Positions 24,685-34,530 of a DNA stretch of 64,000 nucleotides are shown here, piece after piece. The notes under the pieces are model-generated. The model saw nothing but the letters and a program-made list of their open reading frames with translations, had not been told where the DNA came from and ran no database searches. The stretch comes from Candidatus Gastranaerophilales bacterium (GTDB lineage: Bacteria > Cyanobacteriota > Vampirovibrionia > Gastranaerophilales > Gastranaerophilaceae): positions 186,001 through 250,000 of the forward strand of contig CANQAV010000001.1 in the NCBI GenBank assembly GCA_947589425.1. Direction: 5' to 3'. Within the stretch, counting starts at the first letter, position 1. Each line of letters starts with the position of its first letter. A program made the position numbers and the translations under genes.

Positions 24685-25977
24685 CTATCCTATCCGGCTA
24701 TCCATATATCTTTCAACTTGCTGTTTATATAACTCAACCTCTGAAGGAGTAATGTTAGGGTCGAGTGAAGCAATGTTTTGTGCAATCAAATCCTCGCTAA
24801 ATTCTTTTATATCAGAGGTCTTAGATGAGCAAATACTATCTTTAATACTGTTTATACTGTATCTTGCGCCTGTCTGTTTTTCTTTGTCTTCAAGCATTCT
24901 TGCAAGTTTTTCATAATCAACCTTTTTATCCCCCATAAGAGGTTTTAAATAATGTTTTAAAACTTTTATTTTATTTCCTATGTCCGGAGGGTCAAGAGCA
25001 ACCCTGTAAGGAAAAACTTCATCATCATCCATATCAAGCGCAATTCTTTCCGGGAAGTTAGTGGTTGCAAAAAGTATGGTGTGATATTTTTGGGCGCAGT
25101 CTTTCATGAAGTCTCTTATTTGGGGCAATATCAAAGATTCATTATCGGCAATTTTTGTGAATTCGTCAACAAATATAACCGTCCAAATGCCTGTTTTTTT
25201 ATATTCTTCTTCTGCCTCTTGAGCCGCATGGATTAATTTATCCATGAATTTTTCGTATAGTTGAGATTTTTTTAAAGCAAAAGCCCTGACGGGGGAATAC
25301 TTACATCCCGCCTGAACGACAAAAGCTTGCGCAAAGGTGGTTTTCCCGTTTCCTTTTGGCCCGAAAAACAAAATCGAGTTCGGAATGCTGTAATTTTCCT
25401 CTCCCGCTCTTTCTTTATCAAGTTCTTCAATAAAATATTTATCCAATACCTGTTTTTCTTGCTCATATCCTGCAATAGATTCAAAACCTTTTATATTGGC
25501 AAGTTCTCCTTTTGCTTGGTTAACCGCAGCAGCTTTTCTTCTTCTTACCAAATTTTCATCTATATCCGCACGCTTAATGTCTTCCACTAATTTAGCATAT
25601 AGTTCATTCAGCTGCGAAGTGATGCTTTCCATTTTTTTCCTGCCCGAAGACATAAGATCCAATTCTTGTTGTTTTTTCTTAATCATGTAATTTTTTGCAC
25701 CGGTTTCTTGGCTTATCCAAAGCCCGTTTCTGCTTCGTTCAATCTGGCGGGAGAGTTTTTCACATTCTTTTTCAATCTGTTTTATTTCTGAATAAATTTT
25801 CGGATCTTGTATTTTTTTTGCTTCTTCAAGAGCAGTTCTTATAAGCTCTGCGGATTTTCTTTCGGCATCTATATCATCCGCAGGGCGAATACTAACCGCT
25901 TTAAACGAGGGAAAAGACATCTTGTTGACATATCCGTTTGCACCCATGTATGAATTGTGTATAAAATTAATTTTCAT
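24685..25977 (-). CDS. AAA-type ATPase with coiled-coil N-terminus
   Basis: 430 aa from ATG 25977 (AGAGGGA upstream); the longer start at 26007 is less likely. Residues about 15-30 hold MSFPSFKA. Residues 40-150 are a charged helical coiled coil. The AAA domain has Walker A GPKGNGKTT (about 206-214), Walker B WTVIFVDEF (about 265-273) and the sensor-1 region YHTILFATTNFPER. It is the active member of a three-gene cluster whose other members have degenerate versions of the same core. Substrate and role are unknown; energy-dependent remodelling of an envelope component is a guess. Confidence 0.88.
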   Translation of the reverse strand: MKINFIHNSYMGANGYVNKMSFPSFKAVSIRPADDIDAERKSAELIRTALEEAKKIQDPKIYSEIKQIEKECEKLSRQIERSRNGLWISQETGAKNYMIKKKQQELDLMSSGRKKMESITSQLNELYAKLVEDIKRADIDENLVRRRKAAAVNQAKGELANIKGFESIAGYEQEKQVLDKYFIEELDKERAGEENYSIPNSILFFGPKGNGKTTFAQAFVVQAGCKYSPVRAFALKKSQLYEKFMDKLIHAAQEAEEEYKKTGIWTVIFVDEFTKIADNESLILPQIRDFMKDCAQKYHTILFATTNFPERIALDMDDDEVFPYRVALDPPDIGNKIKVLKHYLKPLMGDKKVDYEKLARMLEDKEKQTGARYSINSIKDSICSSKTSDIKEFSEDLIAQNIASLDPNITPSEVELYKQQVERYMDSRIG

Positions 25978-26063
25978 ATATTCCCTCTTACCGATATTAC
26001 AATACACGAAAAAGTTATTTTTTGCTAAGCGGACATGATTTTGTATATAACATTTTACAAAAT

Positions 26064-29000
26064 TTAATCTAATTTTTCGTTGAGTGTTTTAGTCTTTTCT
26101 TCGATTGCATTCTTCAGTCCGGTTTTAATTTTATCTTTTTTTTCTTGAACTTTTATTTCTAACTGCTGTTTTGCCAGTTCTTTTGCATCAGCTGTCATCT
26201 TTTTTGCAAGTTCTGTTTTTTTATCATTTTCCGCTTTTGTTTTTAAAACTTCTTCAACAAGCATTTCTTTGATTTCCGGAGCCGTCGTGTTCATTTGAAG
26301 TATTTTTTCAACTCCTACTTTCAACCTGTTGTTTGATTCGTATTCTTTTTGAATCTTGTCAAACAATGCCTGCTTTGCTAAGTGTTCCTGTTGTTTTACA
26401 AATTCCGCACTGAATTCATTTGCTTTATCCATATCTTCTTGAAGTGCAAGCCATTTAAATGATTTTACCAATCTTAAGGGTTTTGCAACATCGCCCGATA
26501 GGACAATCTGGAATTTTGTTGCATTTTTATCAGTATGATTTTTGCTAAAATCCGGTATTTGTTTATAGTCGCTTTCAGCTACAACAACAGTAAACACCGA
26601 GAACAATTTTGCCGTTACTATATTTAAACCGGGGGTATTTTTAACAAGATTTACGGGGTTTGCCATTGCAATCGGGCCCAATAAATCAGATACCGCAGAA
26701 GCAAGGCGAACTCTTACGTAGGTATCAAGTTCGTTTTTAACCAAATCCATTTTGCCGTTAATTAATATACAAAGAATGTTTCCTTTTGAAGTAATCGGTT
26801 TCAGATATACAATTCCGTCTTTAAATTTTAAAGTTCCTTTTAATTCTTCATAATGGGAGCTGTCTATCGTTGTTATGGGAGACAAAACAGCACCGATTGT
26901 ATTTTTAAATACGGGGTTTTCTCTTATGTTTTCGGCAAGGAAAAAGTTTTCAAGCTTTGAAAACGGACCGTATTGACCGTTTTTAGCTTGAAAATCTATT
27001 GTACCTTTAAGTGATTTAACCTGTTCTATATATGTTGCGCCACTTAAACTTATATCGGTTTTAAAATCCATGGTTCCGCTTAGAGTATCTTTCATATTTG
27101 CGGCATCCGTGAGCATCTTGTTTGCATCAATATTTTTACCTGATACTTTAACTTTTAATAATGATGTCAATAAGTTCATGCCTATATCACCCGAGATGTT
27201 GCCATGGAACGCTTTTGTTGACATATTATTTAAAAATAAAGTGTTATTTTGAACAAGGATATCTCCTCTTGTGTCGCTTAATTCAATTGCCCCGGTTTTA
27301 ATTTTTTTAATATCATATTTTCCTTTGGCATATAAAGGAATGTCTTGATTTGTTTTGCTGTTTGATGCGGAAGCAGAGGGTTTTGGCATATAATTAGCCA
27401 ATTTTTCAACTACTTTAAGAGCATTATCAACATCAATCATATCGGATAAAACATTGATGTTATCAACTCTGAATATTTTTTTGGGATTTAAATCCGCACT
27501 TAAAGAAGCATTTATTTTGGATTTATTTATATCTATATCCTTTAAATATAAATCAACACCTCTTGGGACAAAATTTAAATCAATATTTTTAATACTAAAT
27601 AAAATTTCGGGTATATTTAAGTCAACAACTCTATAATCGCCGCCATATACCAAATTGTCGGGTTTCCCGTGAAGTGAGATTTTACCTGAAGTTTTAAAAG
27701 ACGATTTTTTAAATATACCAACTGAGCCCGTGAGTTCTTTTTGGGTTTGGAGCCTGAAAAGGTTAATGTGTTCTCCTTCAATAACGGAAGTTAAATCAAT
27801 AATCCTTTTTGCACCCTGCATATTAAGGCTTAAATCATCCCCAAAAGAATTTGCCGTTTTTTTATACAAACCCGAATTTTTGATTTTTATTTTATTGCCG
27901 TTAATTTTAACATCTGCTTGTATTATTGAAGGAGAGTTCAAAAGCTCGTTAAAATTAATTGGGGTTATGAAATTGTTTTTATCCGCATAAATTTGAGATA
28001 AAATTTCCTGTTTTTTAGAATTGCCCTTGATTGAAACCCTAAGGGGAATTTGACCTGATGAGGGAATAAAATATGATATATCTTTTCCTAATGTTTGTTT
28101 TATATCGGAAGTTAAAAGAGCACCTGACACAAAAGCATTCACATCCGGATTTTTAAAATAGTTTGCAATATCGCCTTTTATATTAATTTTTGAAGAATTA
28201 TTGTATATTAAATCAAAAGGATTTATCGTAATATCAGCTTCGTTTATATCAACAAGAAGTTTATCTATTTTTGCATTTGTCATAAGCGAAGGAATAGAGG
28301 TCAAAAATCCTTGATTTTGAAGTTTTCCTAAAATTTTACCGTTCAGAGCTTCAAGAGTAAATTTTAGGTTTTTATTTTTCAAAAACATCGTATTTTTAGC
28401 ATCCGAAATATCTAAATCATCAAGGGTTGTTTCAACGTTTATTTTCGGCTTTTCAAGTTTTCCGTTAACGTTTACGTTTAGATTTAACAGAGCATTATTT
28501 AAACTTATGTCTTTTTTAATTTCTCTTGGAGCAAAAGCACGATACAAAGGAGCAAGCGCCAAACTATCAACATAGGCTTTAATTGCAACATTTGATTTTC
28601 TGTCAATTGAGCCTTCAAGAGTTAATTTTGAATTGTTTACGGATGCTTTTGCATCTTTTATATTTAAAGTGTTATTATCAAAAAGGAAATCGCCCGATAC
28701 GTCTTTTATACCGATATCATAGCTCGGATTGACAAAAGAGCCTTCTTTTACGACAATTAAACCTTCTGATTTTAATTTTTTAAAATTGGTTTTAATCTTT
28801 GCATTTGCCTTCAGATAGCCCGTAGTTTTAATTAAAGCAATATCATTTTTGATATTTAAACTGTCAAGCAGCCCTTTAAGCAATTTTGCAACATTTTCAA
28901 AATGTATTTCATCCGATATTATGTTTGTTTTTAATTTTGGCTTTTTGCCGAATTTAATTCCGCCCGCAAGCGCAATTTTTTCATTTTCCAAAGTGTAAAT

Positions 29001-29945
29001 ATTTGTGTCATATTTAATGTTTTGTCCGTTAAATTTCGCATGGAAATAGCTGTTTGGTAATCTTATTTCCGATAGTTTTAAATTCAGGTCATCAACGTTT
29101 AAATAACCGTATAATCTGTAGCCGTTTTCTTTTTTATCTCTTATTTTAAGCCTTGCCTTAGTGTTTAATTTAAGGTCATAGGTTTGATAAACTTTAACTA
29201 TATTAACAAAAGGAATTTTAATTCTTTCTTCAGGATCAACTTCTTCTTTGTCCGCCTGAGCTTCGGGAAGAGAAGAAGAAAGCGCAATATCAGCCGTTAT
29301 ATTTTCTTTTTCATCTGACATCAGTTTTGCAATTGTTTTAAATTTTGCAATATTTTTTTTGCTGTCGTAACCCAAAACCAATTTTTCGCCCGACAAAGTT
29401 AAATTATGGTTTGATTTTAAATCATTTATTTTTGCAAGGTAATTATTTATTTTTATTGAAGGTATTTTAATTTTAATTTTTTCAACATCAACAGGCAGAG
29501 GCTCTTGAGGCGCTGTTTTTGGTTTTGCATTGTTTTCATTTATTATATCTTCAACGATTTTAATTATTTTATACTGCTCGTCATCAACAATTTCTAAATT
29601 TATATACGGGTCATCCACATAGCATTTTGATGTTTTAACCGTTAAAGCAAGAAGGTTTGGAAGAGCTATACCGCCTTTTATTTTTGAAGCTTTAAATAAT
29701 TCGGAATTATCGGGTAATTTAATTGAAACATCTTCAATCTTAACCCCTAGAGATAAAAAAGGAGTTGTAAAAATTTTAATTTTTGAATAGTCAAGATTTA
29801 ATTTTGTATTGTCCAACACAAGCTTTTGAATATCGGTTTTATATTTATCTAATTTTATAAACGGCGGAACAATCAAAAACGCTGCATATAAAGCAAGAAT
29901 AAGCCCCAACAACACAAAAGCGCTTACAATAAAAAACTTTTTCAT
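26064..29945 (-). CDS. Very large AsmA-like / TamB-like protein
   Basis: About 1293 aa from ATG 29945 (GGAGAG upstream). The N-terminal membrane anchor (FFIVSAFVLLGLILALYAAF) is followed by PFIKLDKYKTDIQKLVLDNT, the AsmA-type start. The body is a long run of beta-strand repeats with alternating hydrophobic residues. Residues around 1010-1110 (AKNGQYGPFSKLENFFLAEN) resemble the conserved C-terminal AsmA region. The end is a charged helical stretch. Such proteins form hydrophobic grooves that move phospholipids between membranes. This supports a diderm envelope. It precedes the AAA cluster on the same strand. Confidence 0.85.
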   Translation of the reverse strand: MKKFFIVSAFVLLGLILALYAAFLIVPPFIKLDKYKTDIQKLVLDNTKLNLDYSKIKIFTTPFLSLGVKIEDVSIKLPDNSELFKASKIKGGIALPNLLALTVKTSKCYVDDPYINLEIVDDEQYKIIKIVEDIINENNAKPKTAPQEPLPVDVEKIKIKIPSIKINNYLAKINDLKSNHNLTLSGEKLVLGYDSKKNIAKFKTIAKLMSDEKENITADIALSSSLPEAQADKEEVDPEERIKIPFVNIVKVYQTYDLKLNTKARLKIRDKKENGYRLYGYLNVDDLNLKLSEIRLPNSYFHAKFNGQNIKYDTNIYTLENEKIALAGGIKFGKKPKLKTNIISDEIHFENVAKLLKGLLDSLNIKNDIALIKTTGYLKANAKIKTNFKKLKSEGLIVVKEGSFVNPSYDIGIKDVSGDFLFDNNTLNIKDAKASVNNSKLTLEGSIDRKSNVAIKAYVDSLALAPLYRAFAPREIKKDISLNNALLNLNVNVNGKLEKPKINVETTLDDLDISDAKNTMFLKNKNLKFTLEALNGKILGKLQNQGFLTSIPSLMTNAKIDKLLVDINEADITINPFDLIYNNSSKINIKGDIANYFKNPDVNAFVSGALLTSDIKQTLGKDISYFIPSSGQIPLRVSIKGNSKKQEILSQIYADKNNFITPINFNELLNSPSIIQADVKINGNKIKIKNSGLYKKTANSFGDDLSLNMQGAKRIIDLTSVIEGEHINLFRLQTQKELTGSVGIFKKSSFKTSGKISLHGKPDNLVYGGDYRVVDLNIPEILFSIKNIDLNFVPRGVDLYLKDIDINKSKINASLSADLNPKKIFRVDNINVLSDMIDVDNALKVVEKLANYMPKPSASASNSKTNQDIPLYAKGKYDIKKIKTGAIELSDTRGDILVQNNTLFLNNMSTKAFHGNISGDIGMNLLTSLLKVKVSGKNIDANKMLTDAANMKDTLSGTMDFKTDISLSGATYIEQVKSLKGTIDFQAKNGQYGPFSKLENFFLAENIRENPVFKNTIGAVLSPITTIDSSHYEELKGTLKFKDGIVYLKPITSKGNILCILINGKMDLVKNELDTYVRVRLASAVSDLLGPIAMANPVNLVKNTPGLNIVTAKLFSVFTVVVAESDYKQIPDFSKNHTDKNATKFQIVLSGDVAKPLRLVKSFKWLALQEDMDKANEFSAEFVKQQEHLAKQALFDKIQKEYESNNRLKVGVEKILQMNTTAPEIKEMLVEEVLKTKAENDKKTELAKKMTADAKELAKQQLEIKVQEKKDKIKTGLKNAIEEKTKTLNEKLD

Positions 29946-30029
29946 AATACTCTCCAAATTTTATAAATATTATTATAGCGCTTTAAAAAATATATTCTTC
30001 TTTTCTTTACAATACTTATAATTTTAATT

Positions 30030-30057
30030 TTGTTAATTTTTTTGTTTAGGCTAATAT
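30030..30057 (+). promoter_or_regulatory. Probable sigma-70 promoter of pheS
   Basis: TTGTTA, 16 bp, TAATAT. The transcript would begin just before the Shine-Dalgarno AAGGAG of pheS. Confidence 0.5.
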
Positions 30058-30078
30058 AAAACAAGGAGAATAAATTAA

Positions 30079-31113
30079 ATGGAAAATAAAATAGAACAAA
30101 TAAAAAAAGAAGCAATTGAATGCATTAATAACGCACAAAATTCAAAAATGCTTGAAGAAGTAAAAAACAAATATCTTTCAAGAAATTCTGAAATTAATAA
30201 TTTAAAAAAAGGATTAAAAGACCTTCCGAATGAACAAAAGCCCGTAATCGGCGCTCTTTTAAACAGTGTTTCAAATGAACTTAATAATCTGTTTGAAGAA
30301 AAAAATAATTATTTTTATAAAAAAGAGCTTGATGAAAGACTTTTAAAAGAAAAAATCGACGTAACACTTGACGGCGAATATATTCCGCAGGGTCACGTTC
30401 ATCCTCTTACTCAAACGGTGAATGAAATTGTTGAAATATTCAATCATCTCGGTTTTTCATTGATTAATCCCCAATATTCTCCTGAAGTTGAAGTTGAAAA
30501 ATATAATTTTGATATGTTAAATTTCCCGAAAGAACATCCCGCAAAAGATATGCAGGACACTTTCTACTGCGAAGGGGCTGAAAATGTTATCTTAAGAAGC
30601 CAAACTTCAAATTCGCAGGTAAGACAAATGTTAAATTCAAGACCTCCGATTAAGGTAATTTCCCCCGGAAGGGTTTACAGAAACGAATCCGTAAGCGCAA
30701 GAAAAAACAATTTGTTTCATCAAATCGAGGGTTTATATGTTGATAAAAACGTTACAATGGCTCAATTAAAAGGCGTTTTAAATGAATTTATAAGATTATA
30801 CTTCGGCTCCTCTCGCCCCACAAGATACAGAAGCAGTTTCTTCCCTTTTACGGAGCCTTCTGTTGAAATTGATGTTCAATGCATTATGTGTCAAGGAAAA
30901 GGCTGTTCGGTTTGCTCTAAAACGGGCTGGCTTGAAATATTGGGCGCCGGAATGGTTGACCCCAATGTATTAAAAGGCGTTGATATTGACCCTGATGTAT
31001 ATTCCGGTTTTGCTTTCGGAATGGGTGTCGAAAGACTTACAATGTTGAAATATGCGGTTGATGATATCAGACTATTCTTCAATAATGATGAAAGATTTTT
31101 AAAACAATTCTAA
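30079..31113 (+). CDS. pheS: Phenylalanyl-tRNA synthetase alpha subunit
   Basis: 344 aa with AAGGAG upstream. The N-terminal coiled coil is residues about 1-90. The class II core has the motif-2 region ISPGRVYRNESVS and motif 3 FAFGMGVERLTMLKY. The zinc-like cysteines in CIMCQGKGCSVC and the following GWLEILGAGMV are typical of bacterial PheS. It needs a PheT partner, which is not adjacent here: the next gene is on the other strand. The 3' end overlaps the ankyrin gene by 4 bp. Confidence 0.97.
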   Translation: MENKIEQIKKEAIECINNAQNSKMLEEVKNKYLSRNSEINNLKKGLKDLPNEQKPVIGALLNSVSNELNNLFEEKNNYFYKKELDERLLKEKIDVTLDGEYIPQGHVHPLTQTVNEIVEIFNHLGFSLINPQYSPEVEVEKYNFDMLNFPKEHPAKDMQDTFYCEGAENVILRSQTSNSQVRQMLNSRPPIKVISPGRVYRNESVSARKNNLFHQIEGLYVDKNVTMAQLKGVLNEFIRLYFGSSRPTRYRSSFFPFTEPSVEIDVQCIMCQGKGCSVCSKTGWLEILGAGMVDPNVLKGVDIDPDVYSGFAFGMGVERLTMLKYAVDDIRLFFNNDERFLKQF

Positions 31114-31733
31114 TTCAGAGTATTTTGAATTAAATTAAGCATCTTCTTATTCTTCTTTAGAAGTTTAAGAGATTTCATATCCGGTTTTGCGCCTTTTTTT
31201 ACGAGGCTTTGTACAATATCCTGCATATTGTTTTTAATTGCATAATATAAAATTGTATTGTTTGTAACAGGGTCAAGATAATTAACCTTTGCATTGTTTT
31301 CAATAAGATATTGAGCCATTTGTTCATTTTTGTTTTTAAGGGCTTCATAAAGTTCGCTGTTAAAACCACGGTCAAGTTTTGCCCCGTTTTCAAGAAGTAA
31401 TTTTAAAGCTTCAAAGTTATTTTCATGCGCAGCAACATATATAGGATAAGTACCCATATATGGTGTATTCGGATCAAGTTTTGCATCAAGCAAAATCCCG
31501 ATATTGTCCAGGTTTCCTTTTTTAATTTGTTCAATCAGGCAGCGTGCATTCAAATAAAGCTTTTTTTCTTCAAGCAAATCTTTTTGTTCTTGTTTTATAT
31601 TATTTTGTTCCGTGAACAAATTTTTCATCAAGACGGAGCGTGAAGAAAAATCCCCGTCTATATCAAACGCATATACGGCAGTATAAGAAGATAAGAAAAA
31701 TAAAGACAAAAATAAAAAATGTTTTATTTTCAT
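31110..31733 (-). CDS. Secreted ankyrin-repeat protein
   Basis: 207 aa. Residues 1-22 (KHFLFLSLFFLSSYTAVYA) form a signal peptide with a likely cleavage after AVYA. A helical linker follows. Residues about 65-200 hold three to four ankyrin repeats, seen in YPIYVAAHENNFEALKLLLENGA, LYEALKNKNEQMAQYLIENNA and ILYYAIKNNMQDIVQSLVKKGA-type segments (each given here in part). It should be exported and bind a protein partner. Function unknown. It stands upstream of fabG on the same strand only by position. Confidence 0.85.
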   Translation of the reverse strand: MKIKHFLFLSLFFLSSYTAVYAFDIDGDFSSRSVLMKNLFTEQNNIKQEQKDLLEEKKLYLNARCLIEQIKKGNLDNIGILLDAKLDPNTPYMGTYPIYVAAHENNFEALKLLLENGAKLDRGFNSELYEALKNKNEQMAQYLIENNAKVNYLDPVTNNTILYYAIKNNMQDIVQSLVKKGAKPDMKSLKLLKKNKKMLNLIQNTLN

Positions 31734-31740
31734 AATTACA

Positions 31741-32472
31741 TTATATTACCAATCCGCCGTCAACTTCCAGTACCTGACCCGTGATATATGTTGAATCAAC
31801 CGCTAAAAATTTAACGGCTTGTGCAATATCTTCAGGTGTTCCCATGCGTTTTAAGGGAATTAATTTTAAATATTCCTCTGTATTTTTAAGGTCTTTTGTC
31901 ATATCGGTTGCAATAAAACCCGGAGCAACCGCATTTACTCTTATATTTCTTGCGCCCAATTCTTTTGCAAGAGATTTTGTAAAACCGATTAATCCTGCTT
32001 TTGCAGTGCAATAATTAGCTTGTCCCGGGTTTCCGTAAACTCCTACAATACTTGCCATATTAACAATTGCGCCAAACCTTTGCTTCATCATCAATTTTAC
32101 TACGGGTTTTGTTACATAAAAAGCGGAATTTAAGTTTGTGTTAATAACACTGTTCCACTTATCTTCATCCATTCTGATAAATAAATCATCTCTTGTAATA
32201 CCCGCATTGTTAACCAAAACATCTATTCTTGAATGTTTTTCTATAATTTGAGCTATATTTTTTTCAACTTCTTCTTTATTTGAAACATCAAATTTATATG
32301 CATGAGCCGATACACCGAGCGCTTTTATATCTTCAACGGTTTTATTTGCGGCATCCGTATTTCCCGCATAATTAATCACAATATTATATCCTGCTTTTGC
32401 AAGCTCCAATGCACATGCTCTGCCAATTCCCCGAGAGCCGCCCGTTATAAATGCAATTTTTTCGCTTTCCAT
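31741..32472 (-). CDS. fabG: 3-oxoacyl-ACP reductase
   Basis: 243 aa classical SDR. FITGGSRGIGRACALEL binds NADPH; NNAGITRDDLFIRM follows; the catalytic residues lie in NMASIVGVYGN and ANYCTAKAGL (Ser, Tyr, Lys). YITGQVLEVDGGLVI is the typical end. It reduces 3-oxoacyl-ACP in fatty-acid synthesis. It is the last gene of rpmF-plsX-fabD-fabG, one base after fabD. Confidence 0.96.
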   Translation of the reverse strand: MESEKIAFITGGSRGIGRACALELAKAGYNIVINYAGNTDAANKTVEDIKALGVSAHAYKFDVSNKEEVEKNIAQIIEKHSRIDVLVNNAGITRDDLFIRMDEDKWNSVINTNLNSAFYVTKPVVKLMMKQRFGAIVNMASIVGVYGNPGQANYCTAKAGLIGFTKSLAKELGARNIRVNAVAPGFIATDMTKDLKNTEEYLKLIPLKRMGTPEDIAQAVKFLAVDSTYITGQVLEVDGGLVI

Positions 32473-32473
32473 A

Positions 32474-33421
32474 TTAAACTCCTACCGATAATTCCTCAAC
32501 TACAGCATTCAAGCTTTGTGTATCATATATATTATATGTTTTTAGTTCAGGACAAATTTTGCGATTTAACCCTGCCAAAACTTTTCCGTTTCCAAATTCG
32601 ACAAATGCGCTTACACCTTGCCCGATAGCCTTCTGAACTGATTGATTCCACATCACCGAAGAATTTATTTGAATAGGCATTTTTTTGACAAATTCATGTG
32701 ATGACATTGTAATTTCAGCATCAACATTTGCAAAAACAGGAATTTGAGCATCTTTTATATCAAGAGTTTTTACAAAATCCGCAAATTCAACTTGAGCATC
32801 ATCCATTAATTTTGAATGAAATCCTCCCGAAACCGCAAGTGGAATTACTTTTCTTGCGCCAATCTCTTTGATTATTTCGCAAGCTTTGTTAACGGCATCA
32901 ACTTCGCCCGTAATAACGATTTGAGTAGGGTCGTTATAATTTGCAATCTGAACAATGCCAAGGTCTTTTGTTTCTTCAATTGCTTTGTTGATTGTTTCCG
33001 AAGAAGAGCCCAATATTGCAGCCATTGTGCCTTTTGTTTTTTTTGTTGCTTCATCCATTAATTCGGAGCGTTTTTGAATAGCTCTCAGAGTTGTTTCAAA
33101 ATCCATAACATTCGAACAATACATAGCGCAATATTCACCCAATGAATGACCCATTGTATAAAGAGGGGTTATTTCGGGACATTTTTCCATAAATACGCTC
33201 AATGCCGCAATTGAAGTTGTAACAATTGCGCTTTGAGCATTTATTGTTTTTTTAAGCACATCTTCAGGTCCTTCAAAACAAATTTTTGAAATTGACTTTG
33301 ATAAAATTTTATCGGCTTCATTATAAATATTTTTTGCCGTTTCAAAATTGTTATATAAATCAAGCCCCATTCCGACGCTTTGAGAGCCTTGACCCGGAAA
33401 AATAAAAGCAAATTTTTTCAT
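32474..33421 (-). CDS. fabD: Malonyl-CoA:ACP transacylase
   Basis: 315 aa from ATG 33421, the family-typical start (KKFAFIFPGQGSQSVGMG); an alternative ATG at 33442 lies 5 bases past the plsX stop. GHSLGEYCA contains the nucleophile Ser, and GGFHSKLM the catalytic His. It loads malonate on acyl carrier protein. Confidence 0.96.
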   Translation of the reverse strand: MKKFAFIFPGQGSQSVGMGLDLYNNFETAKNIYNEADKILSKSISKICFEGPEDVLKKTINAQSAIVTTSIAALSVFMEKCPEITPLYTMGHSLGEYCAMYCSNVMDFETTLRAIQKRSELMDEATKKTKGTMAAILGSSSETINKAIEETKDLGIVQIANYNDPTQIVITGEVDAVNKACEIIKEIGARKVIPLAVSGGFHSKLMDDAQVEFADFVKTLDIKDAQIPVFANVDAEITMSSHEFVKKMPIQINSSVMWNQSVQKAIGQGVSAFVEFGNGKVLAGLNRKICPELKTYNIYDTQSLNAVVEELSVGV

Positions 33422-33444
33422 GTTAACCCCGTTTTCTGACATTC

Positions 33445-34494
33445 TTATTTAATCAATTCCGCAATTTTTTTATTAACACCGGATTCAACCGCTTCTTTTG
33501 CAACCCTTACTGCATTTTTGATGGCATAAGAAGAGCTTCTTCCGTGCGAAATTACCGTTATACCTTTAACACCCAATAAAAGCGCACCGCCGAATTCTTC
33601 ATAGTTTATTCTTTTATAAATTCTTTTCATAAAAGGTTTAGCCAAAAGCCCTACGATTTTTGATATTAAATCGCTTCTGAATTCCTGCTGTATTAATTTA
33701 AAGAGCATCATGGAAGAGCCTTCAATCGTTTTTAGGGCAACATTGCCAACAAAGCCTTCACATACAACAACATCAACATCGCCTTGAAAGAGTTCTTTTC
33801 CTTCAATATTCCCGATAAACTTAAGCCCCATGGTATTTTCTTTAAGGTGTTTATATGTATCTTTTACAAGCTGGTTGCCTTTTTCTTCTTCTTCACCGAT
33901 ATTTAAAACGCCGATTCTGGGGTTTTCTCTGTTGTATACGCTTTTTACGAAGGTTGAGCCCATGGTTGCAAACTGCATAAGCATCTCGGGAGTGCAAGAA
34001 CTGTTTGCGCCCGCATCAATCAAAATAACAGGCTCTTTCATAGTAGGAAGAGTAGCCGCAATCGCAGGACGTTCAATTCCTCTTAATCTTCCCAAACCGA
34101 ATAAAGATGCAGCCATGGCAGCGCCCGTTGAGCCTGCGGCAACAACCGCATCAGAGCTTCCTTTTGCAACCGCATTAACTGCTAACACTATTGAAGCATT
34201 TTTCTTTTTTCTGATAGCAACTCCGGGAGCTTCACCCATTTCAATGATTTCGTCAGCTTGAGTAATTTTAATATCAAGTTTTGAGAGATCTACTTTTATT
34301 TTTTTTACAAAATATCCGCCACGGTTTGACCTGATACCTTTTTTTGCAATTTCGTCAAGTATTTTTTGTATTTTATCAACCTGACCCACAAGTTCAATTG
34401 GTACATTATAGTCATGTGCCGCCCAAACTGCGCCTTTTACAATCTCTCCCGGAGCATAATCTCCGCCCATTGCATCTACTGCAATTCTTGTCAT
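33445..34494 (-). CDS. plsX: Phosphate acyltransferase PlsX
   Basis: 349 aa. IAVDAMGGDYAPGEIVKGA is the family signature start; VVAAGSTGAAMAASLFGLGR and VCEGFVGNVALKTIEGSS are conserved inner blocks. It makes acyl-phosphate from acyl-ACP for phospholipid synthesis. The order rpmF-plsX-fabD-fabG is conserved in many bacteria. The region 34495-34530 before it contains nothing notable. Confidence 0.97.
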   Translation of the reverse strand: MTRIAVDAMGGDYAPGEIVKGAVWAAHDYNVPIELVGQVDKIQKILDEIAKKGIRSNRGGYFVKKIKVDLSKLDIKITQADEIIEMGEAPGVAIRKKKNASIVLAVNAVAKGSSDAVVAAGSTGAAMAASLFGLGRLRGIERPAIAATLPTMKEPVILIDAGANSSCTPEMLMQFATMGSTFVKSVYNRENPRIGVLNIGEEEEKGNQLVKDTYKHLKENTMGLKFIGNIEGKELFQGDVDVVVCEGFVGNVALKTIEGSSMMLFKLIQQEFRSDLISKIVGLLAKPFMKRIYKRINYEEFGGALLLGVKGITVISHGRSSSYAIKNAVRVAKEAVESGVNKKIAELIK

Positions 34495-34530
34495 ACTATA
34501 TTCCCCAAATAACTGACATCAATTTGATAA

